NCBI RefSeq assembly: GCF_900112425.1
Contig: NZ_FOLP01000004.1
Coordinates: 62,001 to 126,000 of the forward strand
Origin: Variovorax sp. OK212
GTDB taxonomy: Bacteria; Pseudomonadota; Gammaproteobacteria; Burkholderiales; Burkholderiaceae_C
Reading direction: 5' to 3'
Length of the DNA stretch: 64,000 nt
In this document: positions 36,318 to 44,448 of the stretch, in pieces
How the letters are laid out: every line of letters starts with the position of its first letter
How positions within the stretch are numbered: the first letter of the stretch is position 1
The notes under the pieces: generated by a model
Told to the model about the DNA's origin: nothing
The model's input: the letters and a program-made list of their open reading frames with translations, nothing else
Databases searched by the model: none
Position numbers and translations under genes: made by a program

Positions 36318-37760
36318 ATGAAAAAACTGCTTGTCTCTCTTGCGTTCGGTTTGAGTGTGCTGGCTGCCGGCACCGCCGCCCTTGCACAAACGCCCGCTGC
36401 CCCGGCCGAAGCGCCTGCCGCTTCGGCACCGGCTGCCGCCGCGCCAGCCGCTCCCGCGGCCCCGGCCGCGCCTGCTGCAGCCGACGCGGCCCCCGCCGCA
36501 GCGGCAGCCGCGGCGCCTGCCGCTGCTCCGGCACCGAAGATCGACTCCGGCGACACCGCCTGGATGCTGACCTCCACGCTGCTCGTGATCCTGATGACCA
36601 TCCCCGGCCTGGCGCTGTTCTACGGCGGCCTCGGCCGCTCGAAGAACATGCTGTCGGTGCTGATGCAGGTCTTCGTGATCTTCTCGCTGATCAGCATCCT
36701 GTGGGCCATCTACGGCTACAGCCTGGCCTTCTCGGGTGACGGCAACTTCTTCGGAGGATTCGACAAGATCTTCATGAAGGGCATCACGCAGGAGACCTTC
36801 GGCGCGCTGACCACGATTCCCGAATACGTGTTCGTCGCCTTCCAGGGCACCTTCGCGGCCATCACCGTGGCGCTGATCGTCGGCGCCTTCGCGGAGCGCG
36901 CCAAGTTCTCGGCCGTGCTGCTGTTCTCGGTGATCTGGTTCACCTTCAGCTACGTGCCGATCGCCCACATCGTGTGGGGCGGCGGCCTGCTGGGCAAGGA
37001 CGGCGCGCTGGACTTCGCCGGCGGCACCGTGGTGCACATCAACGCCGGTGTGGCCGGCCTGGTCGGTGCCTACATGGTCGGCAAGCGCGTCGGCTACGGC
37101 AAGGAAGCGTTCACGCCTCACTCGCTCACGCTCACCATGGTCGGCGCCTCGCTGCTGTGGGTCGGCTGGTTCGGCTTCAACGCCGGCTCGGCCGGTGCAG
37201 CCAACGCCGTTGCCGGCCTGGCCTTCATCAACACGGTGCTCGCCACCGCCGCCGCGGCGCTGTCGTGGATCCTGGGTGAAAGCCTGCACAAGGGCAAGGC
37301 CTCGATGCTGGGCGCTGCGTCCGGTGCCGTGGCCGGCCTCGTGGCTGTCACGCCTGCCGCCGGTTTCGTCGGCCCGATGGGTTCGATCGTGCTGGGCCTG
37401 CTGGCCGGCTTGGTCTGCCTGTGGGGTGTGGGCGGCCTGAAGCGCATGCTCGGCGCCGACGACGCGTTCGACGTGTTCGGCGTGCACGGCGTGGGCGGCA
37501 TCCTGGGTGCCATCCTGACCGGCGTGTTCGCAGCCAAGGGCCTCGGCGGCACCGGCGGCGCAACGCCCGACACCTTCGCCATGGGCGCACAGGTGTGGAT
37601 CCAGATCAAGAGCGTGGCGCTCACGATCGTCTGGTCCGGCGTGGTGGCCTTCATTGCCTACAAGATCGCCGACCTGACCATCGGCCTGCGTGTGTCGGAA
37701 GAAGAAGAGCGCGAAGGCCTCGACATCACCTCGCACGGCGAGACCGCCTACAACCGTTGA
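36318..37760 (+). CDS. amtB: Ammonium transporter AmtB
   Basis: AmtB conducts ammonium across the inner membrane and is gated by GlnK. The 480-residue product has a cleavable signal peptide (to about residue 24), a long Ala/Pro linker to about 75, then eleven predicted transmembrane helices starting at SGDTAWMLTSTLLVILMTIPGLALFYGGL. The pore histidines are visible in VVHINAGVAGLVGAYMVGKR and DVFGVHGVGGILG. The C-terminal tail with GLRVSEEEEREGLDITSHGETAYNR is the GlnK-interacting region. The Ala/Pro linker is longer than in enteric AmtB. A strong terminator lies downstream. Confidence 0.96.
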   Translation: MKKLLVSLAFGLSVLAAGTAALAQTPAAPAEAPAASAPAAAAPAAPAAPAAPAAADAAPAAAAAAAPAAAPAPKIDSGDTAWMLTSTLLVILMTIPGLALFYGGLGRSKNMLSVLMQVFVIFSLISILWAIYGYSLAFSGDGNFFGGFDKIFMKGITQETFGALTTIPEYVFVAFQGTFAAITVALIVGAFAERAKFSAVLLFSVIWFTFSYVPIAHIVWGGGLLGKDGALDFAGGTVVHINAGVAGLVGAYMVGKRVGYGKEAFTPHSLTLTMVGASLLWVGWFGFNAGSAGAANAVAGLAFINTVLATAAAALSWILGESLHKGKASMLGAASGAVAGLVAVTPAAGFVGPMGSIVLGLLAGLVCLWGVGGLKRMLGADDAFDVFGVHGVGGILGAILTGVFAAKGLGGTGGATPDTFAMGAQVWIQIKSVALTIVWSGVVAFIAYKIADLTIGLRVSEEEEREGLDITSHGETAYNR

Positions 37761-37882
37761 TCTGCCTTTGCGGGGCTGCCTTCGGGCCGCCTCGCAATCG
37801 ACAACAACACCCACCCCTTCTGCACATGTACAAGAAGAATTCTTCGTAACGATTTTTCAAGCGAGGTCTCCTTTGGATGTTC

Positions 37883-37919
37883 AGCCCGCGAGCGCTCCGG
37901 CGCCAGCGGGCTTTTTTTT
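37883..37919 (+). terminator. Rho-independent terminator after amtB
   Basis: AGCCCGC (37883-37889) and GCGGGCT (37906-37912) form a perfect 7-base GC-rich stem around a 16-base loop that can itself pair partly (GCGC/GCGC). Eight T residues follow at 37912-37919. It lies about 120 bases after the amtB stop and 40 bases before the SMP-30 gene, separating the nitrogen operon from the next unit. Confidence 0.9.
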
Positions 37920-37958
37920 GCCCGTCGCTTTCATGGCCGGGGGCACAATCGCGACACC

Positions 37959-38891
37959 ATGTGGACCACCATCGAAGACAGCCTCTGCGAGCTCGGCGAG
38001 TCGCCGTTCTGGCACCCCGAAGAACGCGCGCTCTACTGGCTCGACATTCCCGGTCGCGCGGTGCTGCGCACGCGCGGCGACGTCGGCTCTTCGGCCGCCA
38101 CGGTCGAGCGCTGGGCCTTGCCCACCGAGCCCGGCTGCATGGCCCCCGCGCGCAGCGGCGGCCTCGTGATCGCGCTGCGCGACGGCATCTACCGCGCACG
38201 CGCGTGGGGCGGCGAGCTGGTGGCCATGGCGCGCGTGGAGCACGACGTGCGCACCATGCGCTTCAACGACGGCAAGTGCGACCCGCTCGGGCGCTTCTGG
38301 GGCGGCTCGCTCAACGAGGCCAAGGACCGCGCCAACGCCGCGCTCTACTGCCTCGACGCGCGCACCGGCACCGGCATCTCGCCGACCATCACGCAGATGG
38401 CCAACGAGTCCACCACCGCCAACGGGCTCGCGTTTTCTCCCGACGCGCGCACGCTCTACTGGGCCGACACCGCCGCGCACGTGGTGTGCGCGTGGGACTG
38501 GGACGCCGAAGGCAACTCGCTCTCGCACGCCCGCGTGTTCCACCAGTTCGACGCCAAGCGCGAGGGCTGGACCACCGGGGCGCCGCTGGGCTACCAGGGC
38601 CGCCCCGACGGCGCCACCGTCGACGCGCAGGGTCACTACTGGGTGGCGATGTTCGAAGGCGCGCAGCTGTTGCGCTTCGCGCCTTCGGGCGAGATCGTGG
38701 CCGCGTTGCCCGTTCCGGTGCAGTGCCCGACCATGCCGTGCTTCGGTGGCGACGACCTGAAGACGCTGTTCGTCACCAGCGCCCGCAAGGGCCGGCCCGC
38801 CGCCGAGATCGAACAGCGCCCGGCCTCGGGCTCGGTGATCTCGATGCGCGTGGACACGCCCGGCCTGCCGGTTGACTTCTTCGAAGACTGA
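37959..38891 (+). CDS. SMP-30/gluconolactonase-family protein
   Basis: This 310-residue product is a six-bladed beta-propeller of the SMP-30/regucalcin/gluconolactonase family, which hydrolyses sugar lactones using a divalent metal. Family marks are LGESPFWHPEERALYWLDI with the metal-ligand Glu, MRFNDGKCDPLGRFWGGS, ESTTANGLAFSPDARTLYWADT, and PDGATVDAQGHYWVAMF with the catalytic Asp region. There is no signal peptide, so it is cytoplasmic. The LysR gene starts 17 bases after the stop, so the two may be co-transcribed. The actual sugar substrate cannot be read from the sequence. Confidence 0.93.
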   Translation: MWTTIEDSLCELGESPFWHPEERALYWLDIPGRAVLRTRGDVGSSAATVERWALPTEPGCMAPARSGGLVIALRDGIYRARAWGGELVAMARVEHDVRTMRFNDGKCDPLGRFWGGSLNEAKDRANAALYCLDARTGTGISPTITQMANESTTANGLAFSPDARTLYWADTAAHVVCAWDWDAEGNSLSHARVFHQFDAKREGWTTGAPLGYQGRPDGATVDAQGHYWVAMFEGAQLLRFAPSGEIVAALPVPVQCPTMPCFGGDDLKTLFVTSARKGRPAAEIEQRPASGSVISMRVDTPGLPVDFFED

Positions 38892-38907
38892 GGGCCCGCC
38901 ACCGGAC

Positions 38908-39792
38908 ATGGCCCTGCAGCACATTCCGCCGATCCAGTGTCTGCTGACCTTCGAGGCCGTGGCCCGGCTGCGGCACGCGGGCCGCGCGGCCGACGAGCTC
39001 TGCGTGACGCCCAGCGCGGTGAGCCACCGCATCCGGCAGCTCGAGTCGCACGTCGGCTTCAAGCTCTTCGGGCGCAGCGACTTCAGCCTCACGGCCGACG
39101 GCGCGGCCTACCTGGCGAACGTGCGCACGGGGCTCGCGGCGCTGCAGGCCACGCCGCTCGGCGCCAATGCCGCGCAGCGCGCCACGCGGCTGCGCATTGC
39201 CGTCACGCCCACCTTCAGCCGGCAGTTCCTCATGCCGCGGCTGGAGCTGTTTCGCAACATCTACCCCGACATCGAGCTGGTGCTGCAGGTGTCGATTCCG
39301 CTGCTCGACGTGACGGCCGAGCAGGCCGACCTCGAGGTGCGCTACGGCCCCGGCGGCTACGCCGACTGCGAGCACCGCCTGGTGCTCCAGGAGCAGGTGG
39401 TGCCCGCCTGCAGCCCGAGCTACCTCAACGAGTTCGGGCCGTTCACGGGGTTTCGCACCGCGGCCGAGATCGCCAGCGCGCGGCTCATCCGCAGCCCGCT
39501 CGAACCCTGGGGCACCTGGTTCGCGAGCTGCGGGCTCGACCAGCCCGAGCCGCTCATGGGCTCGCAGTTCAACGACCTGGGGCTGGTGTACGACGCGGCC
39601 GCCAGCGGCTTCGGCGTGGCGCTGGTGCGCCAGAAGATGGGCGCGGCGTGGTTCGAGTCGGGGCGGCTGGTGGCGCTGTCCGAGCAGGCCGTGCCCTCGC
39701 CGCACCGGCACTACATCTGCTGGCAGCCGGGCACGCTCGAGCGCTGGGAGTGCGCGGCCTTCGCCGACTGGCTCGAGCAGAGCCTGAGATAG
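38908..39792 (+). CDS. LysR-family regulator (GcvA-like)
   Basis: The 294-residue regulator has an N-terminal winged helix (residues 1-65, LLTFEAVARLRHAGRAADELCVTPSAVSHRIRQLESHVGF) and a periplasmic-binding-like effector domain from about 90. The DNA-binding part resembles the GcvA branch. ATG 38908 was chosen because it gives the normal family N-terminus; an upstream TTG in frame at 38872 would add 12 residues that overlap the lactonase gene. It lies between the lactonase gene and glcDEF and might control either, but no divergent target promoter is present. The effector is unknown. Confidence 0.9.
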   Translation: MALQHIPPIQCLLTFEAVARLRHAGRAADELCVTPSAVSHRIRQLESHVGFKLFGRSDFSLTADGAAYLANVRTGLAALQATPLGANAAQRATRLRIAVTPTFSRQFLMPRLELFRNIYPDIELVLQVSIPLLDVTAEQADLEVRYGPGGYADCEHRLVLQEQVVPACSPSYLNEFGPFTGFRTAAEIASARLIRSPLEPWGTWFASCGLDQPEPLMGSQFNDLGLVYDAAASGFGVALVRQKMGAAWFESGRLVALSEQAVPSPHRHYICWQPGTLERWECAAFADWLEQSLR

Positions 39793-39954
39793 AGGAAGCG
39801 AAGGGCAGGGACGGGCAGGGAGGGCCGGGGCGCGAAGTTCTCTCAAGCACCCGGCAAAAATCCTTCAACCCGCGGCGGCCGCAATGTCCGTAGAGTGCGC
39901 AGAGCCACCAGATACTCCGGGACATCCCGCGAACAGAAGAAAAGAGGTCGCCGC

Positions 39955-41457
39955 ATGAATGCGCCGCTCACCCCCACGCAGCAAGATTCGCTACAAAAAA
40001 CAGAGCGCCAGTCCCAGGTGGTGCGTGCGCTCCAGGCCCATCTGCCAGCTCACGCGCTGATCTGGCACGCCGAAGACACCACGCCCTACGAGTGCGACGG
40101 CCTCACCGCCTACCGCGCCCGCCCGCTGGTGGTGGCGCTGCCCGAGACCGAGGCGCAGGTGGCCGCCGTGCTCAAGACCTGCCACCGGCTGGGCGTGCCC
40201 GTGGTGGCGCGCGGCGCGGGCACCGGGCTGTCGGGCGGCGCCATGCCGCACACCATGGGCGTCACGATGTCGCTGGCCAAGTTCAACCGCATCCTGAAGA
40301 TCGACCCCGTGAGCCGCACGGCCGTGGTGCAGTGCGGCGTGCGCAACCTCGCCATCAGCGAGGCGTCGGCCCCGTTCAACCTCTACTACGCGCCCGACCC
40401 GTCGAGCCAGATCGCCTGCACCATCGGCGGCAACGTGGCCGAGAACTCGGGCGGCGTGCATTGCCTGAAGTACGGCCTCACGCTGCACAACGTGCTGCGC
40501 GTGCGCGGCTTCACGGCCGAGGGCGAGCCCGTGGAGTTCGGCGGCGACGCGCTCGACGCGCCGGGGCTCGACCTGCTCGCGCTGGTCATCGGCAGCGAAG
40601 GCATGCTGGCCGTGACCACCGAGGTCACCGTCAAGCTGGTGCCCAAGCCGCAGCTGGCGCGCTGCATCATGGCCAGCTTCGACGACGTGCGAAAGGCCGG
40701 CGACGCGGTGGCCGCGGTGATTGCGGCCGGCATCATTCCGGCGGGCCTGGAGATGATGGACAAGCCCATGACCGCCGCGGTCGAAGACTTCGTGCGCGCG
40801 GGCTACGACCTCGACGCGGCGGCCATCCTGCTGTGCGAGTCCGACGGCACGCCCGAGGAGGTCGAAGAGGAAATCGGCCGCATGACCGCCGTGCTGCGCG
40901 GCTGCGGCGCCACCGCCATCGCGGTGAGCAACAGCGAAGAGGAACGCATGAAGTTCTGGAGCGGGCGCAAGAACGCCTTCCCCGCCTCGGGCCGCATCAG
41001 CCCCGACTACATGTGCCTGGACTCCACCATTCCGCGCAAGCGGCTGGCCGACATCCTGCTGGCCATCCAGGAGATGGAGAAGAAATACAACCTGCGCTGC
41101 TGCAACGTGTTCCACGCGGGCGACGGCAACCTGCACCCGCTGGTGCTGTTCGACGCCAACGACCCCGACGAGCTGCACCGCTGCGAGCTCTTCGGCGCCG
41201 ACATCCTGGAGACCAGCGTGGCCATGGGCGGCACCGTGTCGGGCGAGCACGGCGTGGGCGTGGAAAAGCTCAACAGCATGTGCGTGCAGTTCACCGCGAG
41301 CGAGAACGAGCAGATGTTCGGGGTCAAGCGGGCCTTCGATCCCGAGGGCATGCTGAACCCCGGCAAGGTGATTCCCACGCTGCAGCGCTGCGCCGAATAC
41401 GGCAAGCAGGTGGTTCGCGGCGGCAAGCTGCAGCATCCTGATCTTCCGAGGTTCTGA
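39955..41457 (+). CDS. glcD: Glycolate oxidase FAD subunit GlcD
   Basis: GlcD is the large FAD-binding subunit of glycolate oxidase (glycolate to glyoxylate). The 500-residue product carries the PCMH-type FAD domain with ARGAGTGLSGGA near residue 85 and CTIGGNVAENSGGVHCLKYG, and the C-terminal FAD-oxidase domain with HAGDGNLHPLVLFD and SGEHGVGVEKL. Length matches the family. ATG 39955 follows AGAGGT. The stop TGA shares its last base with the glcE ATG, indicating coupled translation. D-lactate dehydrogenase-like enzymes are related, but the adjacent glcE and glcF make the glycolate assignment firm. Confidence 0.95.
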   Translation: MNAPLTPTQQDSLQKTERQSQVVRALQAHLPAHALIWHAEDTTPYECDGLTAYRARPLVVALPETEAQVAAVLKTCHRLGVPVVARGAGTGLSGGAMPHTMGVTMSLAKFNRILKIDPVSRTAVVQCGVRNLAISEASAPFNLYYAPDPSSQIACTIGGNVAENSGGVHCLKYGLTLHNVLRVRGFTAEGEPVEFGGDALDAPGLDLLALVIGSEGMLAVTTEVTVKLVPKPQLARCIMASFDDVRKAGDAVAAVIAAGIIPAGLEMMDKPMTAAVEDFVRAGYDLDAAAILLCESDGTPEEVEEEIGRMTAVLRGCGATAIAVSNSEEERMKFWSGRKNAFPASGRISPDYMCLDSTIPRKRLADILLAIQEMEKKYNLRCCNVFHAGDGNLHPLVLFDANDPDELHRCELFGADILETSVAMGGTVSGEHGVGVEKLNSMCVQFTASENEQMFGVKRAFDPEGMLNPGKVIPTLQRCAEYGKQVVRGGKLQHPDLPRF

Positions 41458-42608
41458 TGGCCATGGACACCGCACTCCACGACCTTGCCGAGCGCATCCG
41501 CGCCGCGGCCGCCGCCGCCACGCCGCTGTGCATCCGCGGCGGCGGCACCAAGGATTTCTACGGCGAAACGCCGCAAGGCGAGCTGCTCGACATGCGCGCG
41601 CTCACCGGCATCACGAGCTACGAGCCGAGCGAACTGGTCGTCACCGTGCGTGCCGGCACGCCGCTCGCCGAGCTCGAAGCCGCGCTGGCCGAGAAAGGGC
41701 AGTGCCTGCCGTTCGAGCCGCCGCGCTTCGGCGGCCACGGGAACGGCACCGGCACCGGCACCGTGGGCGGCATGGTCGCCGCGGGCCTCAGCGGCCCCGC
41801 GCGCGCCAGCGTCGGCGCGGTGCGCGACTACGTGCTCGGCGCCACGCTGGTCAACGGCCGCGGCGAGGTGCTGACCTTCGGCGGCCAGGTGATGAAGAAC
41901 GTCGCGGGCTACGACGTGTCGCGCGTGCTCGCGGGCTCGCTCGGCACGCTGGGCGTGATCGCCGAGGTCAGCCTCAAGGTGCTGCCCGTGCCGCCCGCCG
42001 AGGCCACGCTCGAATTCGCGTGCGGCCAGGCCGACGCCCTGCGCCTGCTCAACGAATGGGGCGGCCGGCCGCTGCCCTTGAACGCGAGCTGCTGGTTCGA
42101 ACACGCCGGCGCGGGCGCGCTGTACCTGCGCCTTCGCGGCGCCGTCGCGGCCGTGGAAGCAGCATGCGCGCACCTCGGCGGCGAGCGCAAGGACAACGCG
42201 CGCGCCGCCGCCGACTGGCAATCGCTGCGCGACCAGCAGCTGCCGTGGTTCGCCAACCCCGAGGGCCCCGACGCGCTGTGGCGGCTGTCGGTGCCGCAGA
42301 CCGCACCGGTGCTCGCGCTCGACGGCGCCGCGCCGCTGATCGAATGGCACGGCGGCCAGCGCTGGTACAAGGCCGCGCCCGAACAGGCCACACGCATCCG
42401 CGAGATCGCGCGCGCGGCGGGTGGCCACGCCACGCTGTTCCGGCGGCCGGCCATGAGTGCGAATGCGAACGCCGATGCCGATGCGCAAGACGGCGTGCCG
42501 CGCTTCGACGCCATGAGCGCGCCCGTCGAACGCATCCAGCGCGCGCTGATGCGCGAGTTCGACCCCCACGGCCTCTTCAACCGTGGCCGCCTGCTCGCCG
42601 CCACGTAA
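41457..42608 (+). CDS. glcE: Glycolate oxidase subunit GlcE
   Basis: GlcE is the smaller FAD-binding subunit of glycolate oxidase. The 383-residue product has LCIRGGGTKDFYG near the N-terminus, then VTVRAGTPLAELEAAL and FGGHGNGTGTGTVGGMVAAGLSGPAR, with an NVAGYDVSRVLAGSLGTLGVI motif around 150. The C-terminal half is shorter and less conserved, ending in FDPHGLFNRGRL. The start overlaps the glcD stop by one base; an alternative Met lies two codons in. It is followed by glcF after 20 bases. All three subunits are needed for activity in E. coli. Confidence 0.95.
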   Translation: MAMDTALHDLAERIRAAAAAATPLCIRGGGTKDFYGETPQGELLDMRALTGITSYEPSELVVTVRAGTPLAELEAALAEKGQCLPFEPPRFGGHGNGTGTGTVGGMVAAGLSGPARASVGAVRDYVLGATLVNGRGEVLTFGGQVMKNVAGYDVSRVLAGSLGTLGVIAEVSLKVLPVPPAEATLEFACGQADALRLLNEWGGRPLPLNASCWFEHAGAGALYLRLRGAVAAVEAACAHLGGERKDNARAAADWQSLRDQQLPWFANPEGPDALWRLSVPQTAPVLALDGAAPLIEWHGGQRWYKAAPEQATRIREIARAAGGHATLFRRPAMSANANADADAQDGVPRFDAMSAPVERIQRALMREFDPHGLFNRGRLLAAT

Positions 42609-42628
42609 GACAAAGAACAAGAACCGAC

Positions 42629-43861
42629 ATGCAAACCGAGCTCGCTCCCGAATTCCAGGGCACCGACGAAGGCCGCGAGGCCGAAGCCATCCTGCGCAAG
42701 TGCGTGCACTGCGGCTTCTGCACCGCCACCTGCCCCACCTACCAGCTGCTCGGCGACGAGCTCGACGGCCCGCGCGGGCGCATCTACCTCATCAAGCAGG
42801 TGCTCGAAGGCCAGGCGCCCACGCGCAGCACGCAGATGCACCTGGACCGCTGCCTGACCTGCCGCAACTGCGAAAGCACCTGCCCGAGCGGCGTGCAGTA
42901 CGGCAATCTGGTCGACATCGGCCGCAAGATCGTCGACCGGAAAGTGCCGCGGCCCGCTGCCGAATCCGCAAAGCGCTGGCTGCTGAAAGAGGGCCTGCCG
43001 TCCCCGCTCTTCGGCCCCGCCATGAAGGTCGGCCAGGCCGTGCGCGGCCTGCTGCCCGAGGCGCTCAAGGCCAAGGTGCCCGCCAGGCAGGAGGCCGGCG
43101 CCTGGCCCACCGCCACGCATGCGCGCAAGGTGCTGATGCTCGCGGGCTGCGTGCAGCCGTCGATGATGCCGAACATCAACAGCGCCACCGCGCGCGTGCT
43201 CGACGCGGCCGGCATCCAGGCGGTGATTGCGCCAGCGGCCGGTTGCTGCGGCGCGGTGAAGTTCCACCTCGACGACCAGGACGGCGGCAAGGCGCAGATG
43301 CGCGCCAACATCGACGCGTGGTGGCCGTTCGTGGAGCGCAACGAGGTCGAGGCGATCGTCATGAACGCCTCGGGCTGCGGCGTCACCGTGCGCGAGTACG
43401 GCCACCTGCTGCAGCACGACGCGGCCTACGCGCTGAAGGCCGCGCGCATCGGCGAACTCACGCGCGACCTGAGCGAGCTGCTGCCCGACCTGGTGCCCAC
43501 GCTCAAGGCCCGCGTGAAGGCGCCGTCCGGCGTGGTGGCCTACCACCCGCCGTGCACGCTGCAGCACGGCCAGAAGCTGCGCGGCGGCGTCGAGACCCAC
43601 CTGCGCGCGCTGGGTTTCGACGTGCGCGTGGCCATGAACGAATCGCACCTGTGCTGCGGGTCGGCGGGCACTTACTCGGTGCTGCAGCCAGAGCTGGCGT
43701 ACCCGCTGCGCGACCGCAAGCTGGGCCACCTGAAGCAGCTGCAGCCCGCGGCCATCGCGTCGGCCAACATCGGCTGCATCACGCACCTGCAAAGCGGCAG
43801 CGGCGACACGCCCGTGCGGCACTGGGTCGAGCTGCTGGACGCCGCGCTGGACGCGGCCTGA
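42629..43861 (+). CDS. glcF: Glycolate oxidase iron-sulfur subunit GlcF
   Basis: GlcF transfers electrons from GlcD/E toward the respiratory chain. The 410-residue product contains two 4Fe-4S ferredoxin motifs, CVHCGFCTATCP near residue 25 and CLTCRNCESTCP near residue 75, and two CCG (cysteine-rich) domains marked by AGCCGAVKFHL and CCGSAGTYSVL. There is no signal peptide or transmembrane helix, consistent with peripheral membrane attachment. The ATG at 42629 was chosen from the family alignment; upstream in-frame sequence overlaps glcE. The operon glcDEF is complete, but glcC and malate synthase G are not next to it. Confidence 0.95.
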   Translation: MQTELAPEFQGTDEGREAEAILRKCVHCGFCTATCPTYQLLGDELDGPRGRIYLIKQVLEGQAPTRSTQMHLDRCLTCRNCESTCPSGVQYGNLVDIGRKIVDRKVPRPAAESAKRWLLKEGLPSPLFGPAMKVGQAVRGLLPEALKAKVPARQEAGAWPTATHARKVLMLAGCVQPSMMPNINSATARVLDAAGIQAVIAPAAGCCGAVKFHLDDQDGGKAQMRANIDAWWPFVERNEVEAIVMNASGCGVTVREYGHLLQHDAAYALKAARIGELTRDLSELLPDLVPTLKARVKAPSGVVAYHPPCTLQHGQKLRGGVETHLRALGFDVRVAMNESHLCCGSAGTYSVLQPELAYPLRDRKLGHLKQLQPAAIASANIGCITHLQSGSGDTPVRHWVELLDAALDAA

Positions 43862-43950
43862 TCGCACAACCGGGAGGGGGTTGGTCCGACTCGCGCAACG
43901 GCGGGCAGCGGCGCATCATGGCCGCACCGAATCTGCAAGGAGCCCGTGCC

Positions 43951-44397
43951 ATGTCCCCTGTTGTCGCACCCCTCTTTTCCCCCGCGCTGCGCCGTGCGCT
44001 GCTGGCCTGCGCGTGCGCGGCCGGCGCGATGGCCGCAGTGCCTGCGCAGGCGCAGGGCGCCATGCCGCCCTGGCAGGGCGCGGGCTCTGCGCGCTATGTG
44101 TGCGGCGGCATCGGCTCCGACGAGTCGGCGGCCATGCGCTCGGCCATGAAGGAGCATCCGCTGGCGCTGCTGTTCGCGCGCGCCGACGGCGCCTACATGG
44201 CCAACGTGGACGTGACCATCAAGGGCGGCGATGCCAACAACGCCGCCGCGCTGGCCTTCCGCGCCACCGGCCCGGTGTGCCTGGTCGACGTGCCCAACGG
44301 GCGCTACGTGATCGACGCCGCCGCTGCCGGCGGCGCGGTGAAGAGCCAGACCGTGACGGTCGGCGGCGGCTCGAAGACGGCGGACTTCAGGTTCTAG
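43951..44397 (+). CDS. Small exported protein, function unknown
   Basis: The 148-residue product has a signal peptide with hydrophobic core ALLACACAAGAMAAV and a likely cleavage after AQA (residue 35), leaving a mature protein of about 113 residues. The mature part contains YVCGGIGSDESAAMRSAMKEHPLALLFA, then strands such as ANVDVTIKGG and NGRYVIDAAAAGG, ending in VTVGGGSKTADFRF. This looks like a compact carboxypeptidase-regulatory or beta-sandwich fold. AAGGAG precedes ATG 43951. It is 89 bases after glcF, so it may be its own unit. I do not recognise a functional family. Confidence 0.8.
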   Translation: MSPVVAPLFSPALRRALLACACAAGAMAAVPAQAQGAMPPWQGAGSARYVCGGIGSDESAAMRSAMKEHPLALLFARADGAYMANVDVTIKGGDANNAAALAFRATGPVCLVDVPNGRYVIDAAAAGGAVKSQTVTVGGGSKTADFRF

Positions 44398-44448
44398 AAG
44401 CCAGTCCCAGGCCTCCGCTTTCCGGCCCTCGGCCCTCGGCCTTCGACC

